This document shows, in pieces, positions 1 to 8,221 of a stretch of 64,000 nucleotides of DNA. Location: assembly GCA_028282805.1 (NCBI GenBank), contig JANQHD010000010.1, positions 269,816-333,815 on the forward strand, written 5' to 3'. Made by a program: the position numbers and the translations under genes. Each line of letters starts with the position of its first letter. Within the stretch, counting starts at the first letter, position 1. The stretch is from Phycisphaeraceae bacterium (GTDB taxonomy: Bacteria > Planctomycetota > Phycisphaerae > Phycisphaerales > Zrk34). The notes beneath the pieces are model-generated. The model saw only the letters and a program-made list of their open reading frames with translations, searched no databases and was not told where the DNA came from.

Positions 1-442
1 TCTGCGTCATCCGTGCCGCGACCCCTTCGACCTGCGCGTAACTGTTGAGCCAGTCCTGCCCGATCATCCGGTCGACGACCGTCGCCATGCGCGGCGGCAT
101 CAGCTCACGCCCCGCCTGCAACAGCGCGTAGCGCTCGGCGACGAACGCACCCAACGGCTCGTCGTGGTGCCGCGTCCAACACGAAGCGAGCGCGTGGTCG
201 TAGAACAGGTCAGCCAGCACGCCGCTGAAAAGCCCGCACGGCTCGCGCAGGCGAGCGCGGCTCGTTAAAAACACCGGGTGCGTGTCGGTGAACGCGTCGA
301 CCGCGCGGTGCCGGGCGACGCCCGCGGCGACCTCGGCCGGCAGGCCCGACGGCAACCGCCCGCGTACCAGGTCGGGCATGAGGTTGCCCACGGCGCTGGC
401 CGGGGTGGCGTCCGACAGGTACAGGTGCGCGAGGAAGTTCAT
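1..442 (-). CDS. acpH: Acyl carrier protein phosphodiesterase family protein (AcpH/DUF479), C-terminus beyond window
   Basis: Reading the minus strand from the ATG at 442 gives a protein that begins MNFLAHLYLSDATPASAVGN and continues open to the window edge (at least 147 residues). This opening, followed by NLMPDLVRGRLP and RHRAVDAFTDTHPVF, is typical of AcpH (DUF479), the enzyme that removes 4'-phosphopantetheine from holo-acyl carrier protein. E. coli AcpH is about 193 residues, so roughly the last quarter is missing. An FYDHALASCW stretch matches the family's conserved DH region. The start lies only 9 bases after the stop of the upstream lpxR-like gene, so the two are probably cotranscribed. 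Confidence 0.85.
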   Translation of the reverse strand, partial: MNFLAHLYLSDATPASAVGNLMPDLVRGRLPSGLPAEVAAGVARHRAVDAFTDTHPVFLTSRARLREPCGLFSGVLADLFYDHALASCWTRHHDEPLGAFVAERYALLQAGRELMPPRMATVVDRMIGQDWLNSYAQVEGVAARMTQ

Positions 443-451
443 GGCCGCCGA

Positions 452-1513
452 TTAATCCCAGAACGTCAGCGCGATCGTCAGTGCGCCGTACTCGTCGCCG
501 TTGCGCTGGCCGTCGAACGTCTCGGTCTGAAAGGTTTGCGAATAGGTTGCCGCGAGGGTCATGTCGTGGCGCTCGTACGCGACGGCCACGCCGCCCTGGA
601 ACTCGCCGACCAGTTCCCGCTCTTCCACGCCGGGCCCGTCCTCGAACACGCCGCCGGCGAGGAAGATGTCGTGCGCGACCAGCCGCGCGGTGCCCCGGCC
701 GAAAAAGTAAAGCGACCAACCCTCGTGTCGCTCATCTTTCTTGCTCGTCGCCGAGGCGGGGTCGGCCAGCCGCCCGGGCCCGAAGTCATCGGGCAGGTTC
801 CAACCGGCGCGGACCGTCGCGCCGGCCTCGGCGTTGACGTACACCGTGCCCAGCGCCACGCCCACGGTGGGGATCGCCTGGATGGCGAGGCTGTTGTCGG
901 CGCGGGGCGTCTTCAAGTCGTAGCGCCACTTGCGGCGGCCGTAGAACTGGAACGTCGGCTCGTCGGCCAACTGGTTGTCCCACCCTTTCGGATCGGTGTC
1001 GTCGACCCATTCGTGGGTGCCGCTCTGCACCTCGTCGGCGCCGCTGGACGGGCCGAGCACACCGACGTCGAGTTGCAGGTGGTCGAATTGCCTGTTGTCG
1101 GCACGCTGCCAGTAGACGCCACCGTACAGGTACCCCGCCCACGGGCGGTCCATCGGCTGGGGCGCGGCGAGGCCGATGTTGTCGGGCGTGAACATCAGTT
1201 GGCCGGCCGTGTAACCGGCGGCGGTCCGCAACGGCCCGTCGGTAAAGCCTTCGCCGAACGGGACGTGCTTGGCCAGGTCGTCCGCCCACTTCGGCTGGTG
1301 CGCGACGGTGATGCCCATGCCGTTGGTGTAGTGGCGGTCGCGCAGGTTGTTGCGTTTGAGGTAGCCGCCGTCGTTTTCCCAGTAGGCGGTGACGATCAGC
1401 GGCCCACCGTCACGGTCGGCGTTGTCCGCGATCGGGTCATCGGTCCGGTTCTGCGCGAACGCCACAGGCGTGGCGAACGCAACGACGTACAAACCCAAGA
1501 AGAAGCGATTCAT
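452..1513 (-). CDS. lpxR: Lipid A deacylase LpxR family protein (DUF2219)
   Basis: A 353-aa predicted outer-membrane beta-barrel with an N-terminal signal peptide (MNRFFLGLYVVAFATPVAFA). The hallmark LpxR motifs are present: WENDGGY (catalytic Asn-Asp), DRHYTNGMGI (active-site Thr/Ser loop), and later GPSSGADEVQ, HEWVDD and KGWDNQL, which carry the catalytic His and Ca2+-site residues. The protein ends in aromatic residues (ALTFWD), as barrels often do. LpxR removes the 3'-acyloxyacyl chain from lipid A; in this organism the actual substrate is unknown. I chose the second of two adjacent ATGs (1513) because AAGGA lies 6 bases upstream of it; the alternative is 1516. It precedes acpH by 9 bases, so an acyl-chain or membrane-related operon is plausible. 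Confidence 0.85.
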   Translation of the reverse strand: MNRFFLGLYVVAFATPVAFAQNRTDDPIADNADRDGGPLIVTAYWENDGGYLKRNNLRDRHYTNGMGITVAHQPKWADDLAKHVPFGEGFTDGPLRTAAGYTAGQLMFTPDNIGLAAPQPMDRPWAGYLYGGVYWQRADNRQFDHLQLDVGVLGPSSGADEVQSGTHEWVDDTDPKGWDNQLADEPTFQFYGRRKWRYDLKTPRADNSLAIQAIPTVGVALGTVYVNAEAGATVRAGWNLPDDFGPGRLADPASATSKKDERHEGWSLYFFGRGTARLVAHDIFLAGGVFEDGPGVEERELVGEFQGGVAVAYERHDMTLAATYSQTFQTETFDGQRNGDEYGALTIALTFWD

Positions 1514-1516
1514 CAT

Positions 1517-1813
1517 ACATCCTTGCTCTAACGGTGTGCCCAAGAGATACAGTGTAACAGGTTCACACCCCAGGCTGACAACGCCTGCAGATCGTTGCGA
1601 CATCGCCTAACAAGGTCATGTCGCTGGCAAAAGCCCTGCGAAGTGGAGCCTCGCGGCCCAATCACATCCAATTACGCCCCGAAGCGCGTACGACGCCAGG
1701 GCGTACAGATTTGAAAGACAAAGCCCCTCACAAGTGTTGGCCTGAGTCCGGGTTTCCGTGAGCGTGGCACCATCATGCGTCGACCGGTGAATCAATAGGC
1801 GAGCGATCCACGC
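1517..1813. other. Intergenic region between divergent genes
   Basis: About 300 bases between the divergent lpxR-like and DUF2946-like genes. It must hold the lpxR promoter on the minus strand and leads into the promoter for the Zur-type cluster on the plus strand. Short frames exist, but none has a ribosome-binding site or recognisable product. I see no RNA gene here. Confidence 0.5.
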
Positions 1814-1849
1814 TTGACTTGCAAAAATCAGGATGATAATGTCTTATCA
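1814..1849 (+). promoter_or_regulatory. Promoter with Fur/Zur-type palindromic operator
   Basis: TTGACT at 1814-1819 can serve as a -35 box and GATAAT at 1835-1840 as a -10 box (spacing 15, a little short). Overlapping the -10 is a perfect 6-4-6 inverted repeat at 1834-1849, TGATAATGTCTTATCA. AT-rich TGATAA-type palindromes are typical operators of Fur-family metal regulators, including cyanobacterial Zur. The second gene downstream belongs to a family named for Zur repression, so zinc control is the best guess. The palindrome is seen; the identity of the regulator is inferred. Confidence 0.6.
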
Positions 1850-1899
1850 ATAATCGGCGCCACCCACAGTGGTACGCTTGCCGCAGCGAAGGAAGTGAT

Positions 1900-2325
1900 T
1901 TGAGACGCTGCCTGCCCATCTACTTGATGCTGACGCTGATCGCCGCCCATGGCAGCGGGCTGATTCGTGGCGTGCATCTTCTGGTGGATCACTGTCCCGT
2001 CTGTAACCACGGCGCTCTCCACACCAAATGCCAGGGCTGCAACCACGAACACGCTGGCACATCGGCAGAAACGTGCTCAGCAGCCCTTAAAGCGGATCGC
2101 GCTTGCCTCGCATCAGAACAAAACGAAACGCCCGGGAAGCATTACGATCGCTCCAAATGCCCGATCTGCCAGGCACTGGCCGGGCTTAATGGCATCGTGA
2201 ACCCGCCCATCGCGGCCTTGGCCAGCAACGCACCGCCAAGAGCTGTGATTCATATCCCGGACAGTCTGCCCACATCGAACAGTCACCAGGCTCATCTCGG
2301 GCCGCGCGGCCCCCCGGTCGTATAG
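1900..2325 (+). CDS. Cys/His-rich DUF2946-like small protein
   Basis: A 141-aa protein from a TTG start at 1900 with AAGGA 6-7 bases upstream. It opens with a hydrophobic segment (LPIYLMLTLIAAHGSG) suggesting export or one membrane span. It then has clustered metal-ligand motifs: CPVC, CQGCNHEH, and CPICQAL followed by Pro/Ala-rich sequence and a C-terminal GPRGPPVV. The CP(I/L)C...ALPP...APP layout resembles DUF2946 proteins, which often lie in metal-responsive operons. It is the first gene behind the TGATAA palindrome and precedes the all3515-like gene by 200 bases. A role in zinc or copper handling is inferred from the ligands and context; the DUF assignment is by eye and moderately secure. 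Confidence 0.6.
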   Translation: MRRCLPIYLMLTLIAAHGSGLIRGVHLLVDHCPVCNHGALHTKCQGCNHEHAGTSAETCSAALKADRACLASEQNETPGKHYDRSKCPICQALAGLNGIVNPPIAALASNAPPRAVIHIPDSLPTSNSHQAHLGPRGPPVV

Positions 2326-2525
2326 GACACGCAACAACTCATTGGTATCCGTGGCTGTCATTGCGACTCACATGAATCGTCTGGCAGCACTCAAGGTTTG
2401 GCGCGGGCCAAGAGCACATGCGGTGCGCTTGGGCAGTCACAGGTTGTCCTGTCGCACACCCGTAGCGGTGCGCGAACAGCCTCACAGTATTCATTCATTG
2501 ATGATTTGAGATTGGAGTTTTAAAG

Positions 2526-3215
2526 ATGACACGCATCTTCATTGTATTGCTTGGTGTCGCGGTCTTGTCGATCAGCGCCACCTCGACGTTCGCGGCGCAC
2601 GCCCATACCCACATCGGCCGAAACCAGGACCAGACCTGGGGAACTGCGGACGACGACAAGCTCTGGTTCTTCTCCGTACCCGGTACGCCCGGGTTTCCGA
2701 ATTGGGGCGAGCCGCTCGAACTGGTCTACCAGGAGTCCGGTCCGCTGGCCGGCAAGTACGCCTGTGAATACCTGTATTGCTGGCATTCGGGGCATCCCGG
2801 ACACGGCAACTGGCAGTTGGGCGGGGCTGACCCGAACACGACGCCCGATTGGCGGATTGCCCTCGAGCGGGTGGCCTTCGACGACGGCTTCTCGATGGCG
2901 GAGTTCGACACCTTCGTCCCGGTACTCACCGCCGACGGAGCCGCGTACGAGTTCCCCAAGATTTTCATGGAAAACAAATACAACGAGAACGGCGAACTTG
3001 GCGCTTGGGGCTTCCACTACCACAAGTGGTTCATCGCGGAAGCGGCCGGGCCGGGCGAGACCTTCAGCGCCACGTTCAAGGCCATTGACCTCGGAGCGAT
3101 CGGCTTCACCGCGTCTGACGAATACACGATCTCGTTCGTGACGGTCCCCGAGCCGGCCAGCCTGGGTCTGTTGAGCCTTGGTGGCCTGACTCTGATGCGT
3201 CGTCGACGCAAGTAG
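2526..3215 (+). CDS. all3515-family (Zur-repressed type) PEP-CTERM protein
   Basis: A 229-aa secreted protein with a signal peptide ending near STFAAHA and an exposed mature N-terminus HAHTHIGRNQDQTWGT, rich in His. Characteristic blocks are DDDKLWFFSVPGTPGFPNWG, CWHSGHPGHGNWQLGG, LGAWGFHYHKWF and a classic PEP-CTERM tail: VPEPAS, a hydrophobic stretch, then RRRRK. The family is named after Anabaena all3515, known to be under Zur control. PEP-CTERM proteins are processed by exosortase and anchored or released at the cell surface. The multiple His and paired Cys suggest zinc binding. GGAG lies 10 bases before the ATG. It sits in a cluster with two further exported proteins. Confidence 0.8.
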   Translation: MTRIFIVLLGVAVLSISATSTFAAHAHTHIGRNQDQTWGTADDDKLWFFSVPGTPGFPNWGEPLELVYQESGPLAGKYACEYLYCWHSGHPGHGNWQLGGADPNTTPDWRIALERVAFDDGFSMAEFDTFVPVLTADGAAYEFPKIFMENKYNENGELGAWGFHYHKWFIAEAAGPGETFSATFKAIDLGAIGFTASDEYTISFVTVPEPASLGLLSLGGLTLMRRRRK

Positions 3216-3274
3216 AACCGTACGGCAAGCCGGGTGGGGTGTTTTGGTGCCCCACCCGGCGGAGGGCACAAGCC

Positions 3275-3955
3275 ATGAACCGCAGAGCATTCACCCTCAT
3301 CGAGCTATTGGTCGTGGTGGCGATCATCGCTCTGCTGGTCGGCATCATGTTGCCGGCCTTGAGCCGGGCCAAGGAGGCGGCGCGCGCCACGGTGTGTTTG
3401 TCCAACCTTCGTAACACCGGTCTGGCGATTCAGATGTACGCCAACGAGCATGGCAACCACTATCCTCCCAGCTCGTGCGGGCTCCACGAGAACGCCGCCG
3501 AAAACTGGTGGATCAACGCCCTGCAACCCTATGCCACCACGCGGCTGCTCTACCGCTGCCCCTGCGACCAAGCGACGACGTTCATGGATTGGGCCGAGCC
3601 CCCACCCGTGGCGCAGTGGGGGGATTACCGTTGGGCCAGCTACTCCACGAACGCCCGATTCGACTTCGAGCAGCTCAGTCGCCTCGATGCGGTCCCTCAG
3701 CCCTCGCACACGATCTACGCCTGCGAAACGCCCGAAAGCGTGGTCGGAGCGGACCACGTTCATCCCGAGATGTGGTTCAGCGCCACCGATCCGAAGAACC
3801 ACGTGGCCCATGATCGTCATCTCGGCAAAGCCAACTACCTGTACGCCGACGGACATATTGACCAGCTCGTGCTGGAAGACACATGGAAACCCGGCGCACG
3901 AAACCTATGGAACCCCAAGAAGGCTCCGACATGGTCCGGGCCTTTGGACTACTAA
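3275..3955 (+). CDS. Pseudopilin-like protein with prepilin N-terminal and H-X9-DG motif
   Basis: 226 aa starting at the ATG at 3275, chosen because GGAGGG sits about 8 bases upstream; a longer in-frame start exists at 3239. The N-terminus NRRAFTLIELLVVVAIIALL is a textbook prepilin-peptidase recognition site and methylated helix. The C-terminal part has HLGKANYLYADGHID, i.e. His, nine residues, then Asp-Gly, the H-X9-DG signature of a large family of planctomycete/verrucomicrobial pseudopilins that often adjoin PEP-CTERM genes. Likely inserted in the inner membrane and assembled or secreted through a type II/IV pilus-like system. Lying between two PEP-CTERM genes behind a Zur-type promoter, it is probably part of the same surface response. 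Confidence 0.82.
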   Translation: MNRRAFTLIELLVVVAIIALLVGIMLPALSRAKEAARATVCLSNLRNTGLAIQMYANEHGNHYPPSSCGLHENAAENWWINALQPYATTRLLYRCPCDQATTFMDWAEPPPVAQWGDYRWASYSTNARFDFEQLSRLDAVPQPSHTIYACETPESVVGADHVHPEMWFSATDPKNHVAHDRHLGKANYLYADGHIDQLVLEDTWKPGARNLWNPKKAPTWSGPLDY

Positions 3956-3975
3956 CGAAAGACAAGGAGTACGAT

Positions 3976-4620
3976 ATGCCACTTCGACGAATGATCTGCT
4001 TGGCTATACTGACGTTCAGTATCTCCGGTTCTGTTGCCTTCGCAGATTGCCCATACGATCACCTGTTGGTCGGGCAAGACGAAGGAACCCTGTTCCTGGA
4101 TACGCCGCAGCTTTACCGACACTGGAACGCCGACTGGGGCACCAACCTGAATCCCTATGGACAGGAGTATTACGAGTTCACCGAGATGTACGGCGGCGGG
4201 TACATCCGCGTCGAACCCGGCTTCGCCGAGAGCACCGATCCGATGCATGCCCTGGAAGGCACGCGCGGGACGGACTACAACATCCTCGTCGAGCGGGTCT
4301 TCGCCACGCCCGGCTTGCTTTTCTTCGATGACCTGATGCAACCGATCCTGACCGCCGATGGGTCAACCTTCGCGCTGAGCGATTACGCCAACCATCACGT
4401 CCACATGCGCTACCACCTGCCGGACGGCCTGGACCCGACGCTGCCCTACACGGTGTCGTATCGACTCACGGATACAACCGGGACATACGCGGATTCGGAT
4501 GTTTACACGTTCAACCTCGGCGCTGCGCCCGAGCCGGCCACGCTATCGCTGCTGGCGATTGGTGGGATCGCCCTGATCCGTCGGCGACACCGCGCGATCA
4601 AGAACTCGTCGACGTTTTGA
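3976..4620 (+). CDS. PEP-CTERM sorting domain protein
   Basis: A 214-aa secreted protein from the ATG at 3976, with AAGGAG 8 bases upstream; only 20 bases separate it from the pseudopilin stop. The signal peptide runs to SGSVAFA. The mature part begins DCPYDHLLVGQDEGTLFLD, and the middle has PILTADGSTFALSDYANHHV and YTVSYRLTD. The tail APEPATLSLLAIGGIALIRR is a PEP-CTERM anchor. The LTADG block and overall layout resemble the all3515-like protein upstream (PVLTADGAAYEF), so it may be a diverged paralogue, but I cannot name a function. Acidic and His residues would fit metal binding. Confidence 0.7.
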   Translation: MPLRRMICLAILTFSISGSVAFADCPYDHLLVGQDEGTLFLDTPQLYRHWNADWGTNLNPYGQEYYEFTEMYGGGYIRVEPGFAESTDPMHALEGTRGTDYNILVERVFATPGLLFFDDLMQPILTADGSTFALSDYANHHVHMRYHLPDGLDPTLPYTVSYRLTDTTGTYADSDVYTFNLGAAPEPATLSLLAIGGIALIRRRHRAIKNSSTF

Positions 4621-4749
4621 GATAGGCGACCCGCTGCTCAGTCGGTCGAGAGGACGATCACTCCTCTTGACCGGTTGGGCCGGCGGCGCTGGGGAAGACA
4701 CGGTCCCTAACAAATGCGATGCGGCCCCACCCCAACCGGCCATTGACGC

Positions 4750-4781
4750 AAAAAGCCCCACCTGATGGCGGGGCTTTTTTT
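4750..4781. terminator. Bidirectional intrinsic terminator
   Basis: AAAAAGCCCC and GGGGCTTTTTT form a strong stem around a 10-base loop, with T runs on both strands. It can end the Zur-type cluster on the plus strand and the tRNA-Gly transcript on the minus strand. Confidence 0.85.
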
Positions 4782-4786
4782 GCGTA

Positions 4787-4858
4787 AGCGGGTGATGGGA
4801 TTCGAACCCACGACATTCACGTTGGCAACGTGACGCTCTACCACTGAGCTACACCCGC
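4787..4858 (-). tRNA. tRNA-Gly (anticodon GCC)
   Basis: On the minus strand the acceptor arm GCGGGTG pairs with CACCCGC. The D-arm region GTAGCTCAGTGGTAGAGC is standard, the anticodon loop TTGCCAA carries GCC, and the T-arm has GGGTTCGAATCCC. The discriminator is T, as expected for bacterial tRNA-Gly. CCA is not encoded. A terminator hairpin follows directly. Confidence 0.97.
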
Positions 4859-4994
4859 GTGGGGGGTTAGGTATGTTAACGACACCCCCCCGCAAGTCAA
4901 TACGCCCGGTGATCGGCTCCGTCTTGCGTGCGACACAACGGCGGCCTACCTTGATCGTCGGCTGAGGGCCGTCTGGTGAAGGAAACGCCGCTGA

Positions 4995-5258
4995 ATGCCT
5001 TACTTAGTCACCGAGTTCGAGCAGACGCCCAACCCCAACGCCCGTAAGGCTTTGCTGGACCAATCGATATGCGCCGGCACGCGCAGTTACCTCAGCGCCG
5101 AGCAGGCCGGGGGCGACCCGTTGGCCGAGGCTCTTTTTGGCATTGCCGGGGTAAAGAGCGTGATGATGTTGGGCGATTTTGTGACTATCAACAAGCAGCC
5201 CGAAGCCGCTTGGCCGCCGATCGAAGCGGCCGTGAGGCGCGTGCTGAACGAGGTGTGA
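4995..5258 (+). CDS. NifU/Nfu N-terminal domain protein
   Basis: An 87-aa protein containing the Nfu N-terminal signature EQTPNPNARKALLDQ and LFGIAGVKSVMMLGDFVTINK, which closely follows the Nfu_N domain (scaffold Nfu/NifU N). The domain is normally fused to the CXXC iron-sulfur scaffold domain, which is absent here; stand-alone copies of this size are common in several phyla. A role in Fe-S assembly or delivery is therefore only suggested. It ends 3 bases before manA and is likely in one transcript with it. Confidence 0.85.
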   Translation: MPYLVTEFEQTPNPNARKALLDQSICAGTRSYLSAEQAGGDPLAEALFGIAGVKSVMMLGDFVTINKQPEAAWPPIEAAVRRVLNEV

Positions 5259-5261
5259 ACG

Positions 5262-6287
5262 ATGCCTTTGTACCCGCTGAAGTTTGAGCCGATTTACAAG
5301 GCGAAGGTCTGGGGTGGTCGGGCGTTGGAGGATTTGTTCGTACGCACATTGCCGGGCGACGAGATGATCGGCGAGTCGTGGGAACTGGTTGACCTCGGTC
5401 AGACCTCGGTCTCCGGCGGCGGCGGCGGCGCCGAGCGGTCGGTGATCGGCAACGGCCCGCTGGCGGGGTTGACCATTCACGACGCGATGCTCAAGCACGG
5501 CCCGGAGCTGATGGGCCACCTGCCGCCGAGCGACGACGGGGGCTTCCCGCTGCTGGTCAAGTTCCTCGACGCCTCGGCGAACCTGTCGGTGCAGGTGCAC
5601 CCCTCGCAACAGTTCGCGCGTGAGAACCTCGGGGCGTTTTTGAAAAGCGAGGCGTGGTACGTCATCGCCGCCGACCCGGGCGCGGCGATCTACAAGGGTG
5701 TGCGCGAGGGCGTGACGCCCGACGAGTTCCGCGCGGCGATCCGCGACAACACCGTCGAGCAACTGCTGCTCAAGTTCGAGGTCAAGGCGGGCGACATGCA
5801 CTACCTGCCGTCGGGCACGTGCCACGCGCTGGGCGCGGGGATCGTGGTCGCGGAGATCCAAACGCCGAGCGACACCACGTTCCGCGTGTACGACTGGGGC
5901 CGGACCGGCCGGGAGCTGCACATCGAACAGGCGATGGAGTGCATCACGTTCGGCCCGGCGGACAGCGGCGCGAACGAGCCCGGCAGCAAGATCGTCAACG
6001 AACGGACCACGGTCGAGGCGCTGGTGCGCTGCGAGCACTTCAACATCGACCGGGTCAAACTGCCCGCCGGTTACCGCCAGAAGCTGACCGACGCCGAGCC
6101 GGTGGTGTGGATGGTGCTCGAGGGCAACGGCCGGATCACCTGCCGGGCGGTCGAGCAAACGCCTTACCACAAGGGTGAAACGATGCTGCTGCCCGCGGCG
6201 ATCAGCCAGGGCGAGGTGCACGTCGAGGCCGACACGATGCTGTTGGAGATCACGTTCCCGCAGGTGGCCGCGAACCTGTTGGCGTGA
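5262..6287 (+). CDS. manA: Mannose-6-phosphate isomerase, class I
   Basis: A 341-aa type I phosphomannose isomerase that interconverts fructose-6-phosphate and mannose-6-phosphate in the cytoplasm. Diagnostic segments are FEPIYKAKVWGGRALED near the start, GESWELVD, LLVKFLDASANLSVQVHPS (Zn ligands Gln and His), SEAWYVIAADPGA (Zn ligand Glu), and PSGTCHALGAGIVVAEIQT (Zn ligand His). The length is close to Bacillus ManA/YvyI (about 315), with a Gly-rich insertion (GGGGGAE) near residue 50. GAGGTG precedes the start, which is 3 bases after the Nfu_N gene. The product feeds GDP-mannose and surface polysaccharide synthesis. Confidence 0.93.
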   Translation: MPLYPLKFEPIYKAKVWGGRALEDLFVRTLPGDEMIGESWELVDLGQTSVSGGGGGAERSVIGNGPLAGLTIHDAMLKHGPELMGHLPPSDDGGFPLLVKFLDASANLSVQVHPSQQFARENLGAFLKSEAWYVIAADPGAAIYKGVREGVTPDEFRAAIRDNTVEQLLLKFEVKAGDMHYLPSGTCHALGAGIVVAEIQTPSDTTFRVYDWGRTGRELHIEQAMECITFGPADSGANEPGSKIVNERTTVEALVRCEHFNIDRVKLPAGYRQKLTDAEPVVWMVLEGNGRITCRAVEQTPYHKGETMLLPAAISQGEVHVEADTMLLEITFPQVAANLLA

Positions 6288-6293
6288 GGGTGG

Positions 6294-6857
6294 TCAGTCG
6301 TCTTTCGAGAATGGCAGCATGCGATGCAGGTAGCCGCCGCGCTCGTACCAGTGTCGGCGTAACACGAAGGCGACGTGCACGGCGATCGTGGCGCACAGCG
6401 CATACGCCGCGACCACGTGCACGAGCGTGCCGATCGCGACGAGCAGCTCGATGCGTTTCGCCGGCGCCGGGATGTGCAGCAACCCGAAGAACGGCACCTT
6501 CTGTGCCGCGCCAAGCAACATCGCGATACCGCTGACCGGCATGGCGAACAGCAGCACGTACAGGCTGCGCTCGACGAACCGGATGACGGATATTTCCCAG
6601 CCGTACATCCCCTCGGCCCACTCGGGCAGCTGCGACGCCTTGCGCCAGATCAAGCGCCCGCAGACCACCACCAGCACCAGCAGCCCGACGGACTTGTGCC
6701 AGTCGTAGAACCCGCCGCCGACCTTGATGATGCGCGTTTCCATGACCAGCGCGGTGACGAACTGGTTGACGACGAGCAGGAACGTGGCCCAGTGGAACGC
6801 CTTGGTGATCGCGCCGTAGTGGCTGTAGTCGTTTTTCCAACGCATGGTGCGGCCCAT
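6294..6857 (-). CDS. Membrane cytochrome b561-like protein
   Basis: A 187-aa four-helix membrane protein. It starts MGRTMRWKNDYSHYGAITKAFHW; the internal ATG at 6845 is an equally good start, and neither has a clear ribosome-binding site. Helices lie near residues 20-40, 50-70, 90-115 and 140-170. His residues suited to bind heme b occur at HWATF, WHKSVGLL, HVVAAYAL and HVAFVLRRHWYERGG. The pattern fits bacterial di-heme cytochrome b561 electron carriers (b561/nickel-dependent hydrogenase b-type superfamily). It is convergent with manA (6-base gap) and lies just downstream of the beta-propeller lipoprotein. Confidence 0.8.
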   Translation of the reverse strand: MGRTMRWKNDYSHYGAITKAFHWATFLLVVNQFVTALVMETRIIKVGGGFYDWHKSVGLLVLVVVCGRLIWRKASQLPEWAEGMYGWEISVIRFVERSLYVLLFAMPVSGIAMLLGAAQKVPFFGLLHIPAPAKRIELLVAIGTLVHVVAAYALCATIAVHVAFVLRRHWYERGGYLHRMLPFSKDD

Positions 6858-6879
6858 GACGCCGAGCGGAGGCCCGGCG

Positions 6880-8067
6880 CTATTGGTTGGCGATCGCGTC
6901 GATCGCGGGTTGGTGGTTCTTGCGCTGGTCGCCGTCGATCGGCACGCTGATCAGGTTCAGGTTCGTGCCGGCCGAACCGTACGCTTTGACGTTAGCCAAA
7001 TACATGACGGTCTGGCTGTCCAACCAGCCGGGGTAGACCCGTGATGTGAACATGAAGTTGATCCCACGGCCCGTGTTCGGCGCGGCGTTGCTGGCGACGC
7101 GTTTGACGTGGTCGAACGAATCGGCCTCGTGCACGTCGAGCAACAGCCGGTCGCCGTTTTCGCCGGAGCCGACGAGCAGGTGCTTGCCGTCGGGGCAGTA
7201 GAACGCGTAGCGCACGTCGTCTTTGAGGTCCTCGACCTCGCCGGTCTCCAGGTCGACCTTGTAGAGCACCGAGGGCGTGTCCCCGATGACCCGCCGCATC
7301 GGGTTGCCGCCAGCCCTGATCGCCCCGAACATGCCTTCGGCATCCGGTCGCTTGGGCACCGGCAGTTCGAGGGGGTCGCCGACCTTACCCGTCGCAGCGG
7401 CGGTGAACAGCAGCGTGCCGCCGTCGGGCGAGAGCGCAAGGAAGCTCGTTTCTTCACCGAGCACGGCGGCGATTTGGTGCGTCTGTCCGTCGGCCACATC
7501 GATGCGCACGACGTGGCCCTTGTAGAGATCGGCGTGTTCGGTTTCGTACGTGCCATCGGTGACAAACGCGTAGATCGATTTGCCGTCCGGGCTCCAGCGG
7601 TGCAGCAGCGACACCTTCTTCGCGATGCGGCGCGGCTTGCGGTCGCCGGGCTTCATCACGTAAAGGTCCGGCGGGCGCCTGTCGGGGACCGGCCCCTCGG
7701 CCTCTGCGCTGAACGAGAACGTATCGTCGACAGGGCTTGGCGCGATGTAACTGACAAGCTGGCCCGTGACCAGGTGCTGGACCTTGCCCGACGCTTCGAC
7801 CAGGGCGATGTCGATCTCGGGCTGAAACTCATCTTCGTCGGCGCTGGCCGCGAGGAACGCCCCGTTGCCCTTTGGCAGGTAGACGCCGAACACCGGGATG
7901 CCGCTCGGTTTGTACAAGTTGGTGACCTCGCCGGTCTTCGGATCGTAACGGACGAAGCCCTCCTGCCGAGCGATCAGCACGTCGCCGCGGGGCGAAACGG
8001 ACAGCTCGATCGGGAAGCAGCCGGCGATAAGCGAACAGGCGACGATTACGAGAAGCCAGCGCGTCAT
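6880..8067 (-). CDS. Beta-propeller (TolB/WD40-like) lipoprotein
   Basis: 395 aa from the ATG at 8067, which has AAGGGGA 8 bases upstream. The N-terminus RWLLVIVACSLIAGC is a lipoprotein signal with lipobox LIAGC. The remainder carries repeated propeller-blade motifs: SVSPRGDVLIA, RWSPDGKSIYAF, ALSPDGGTLLFTA, YCPDGKHLLVGS, matching the PD40/TolB style of blade. It is probably periplasmic or surface anchored and binds a partner protein or ligand. No enzymatic motif is visible. The longer frame reaching 8163 lacks a ribosome-binding site and would bury the lipobox. Confidence 0.75.
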   Translation of the reverse strand: MTRWLLVIVACSLIAGCFPIELSVSPRGDVLIARQEGFVRYDPKTGEVTNLYKPSGIPVFGVYLPKGNGAFLAASADEDEFQPEIDIALVEASGKVQHLVTGQLVSYIAPSPVDDTFSFSAEAEGPVPDRRPPDLYVMKPGDRKPRRIAKKVSLLHRWSPDGKSIYAFVTDGTYETEHADLYKGHVVRIDVADGQTHQIAAVLGEETSFLALSPDGGTLLFTAAATGKVGDPLELPVPKRPDAEGMFGAIRAGGNPMRRVIGDTPSVLYKVDLETGEVEDLKDDVRYAFYCPDGKHLLVGSGENGDRLLLDVHEADSFDHVKRVASNAAPNTGRGINFMFTSRVYPGWLDSQTVMYLANVKAYGSAGTNLNLISVPIDGDQRKNHQPAIDAIANQ

Positions 8068-8221
8068 GGCAAATCCCCTTGCGGTGTGGGCTTGCGGCTC
8101 GGATTCACTGTACACCCGGCCCGCCGGACCGACAACGCGAAAACGTGCAACCGCCGCCACCAACCGCTAGCATGGGCCGACTGCCACCCCACCCCCGCAG
8201 GTTGACCAGGGAGTACCCGCC

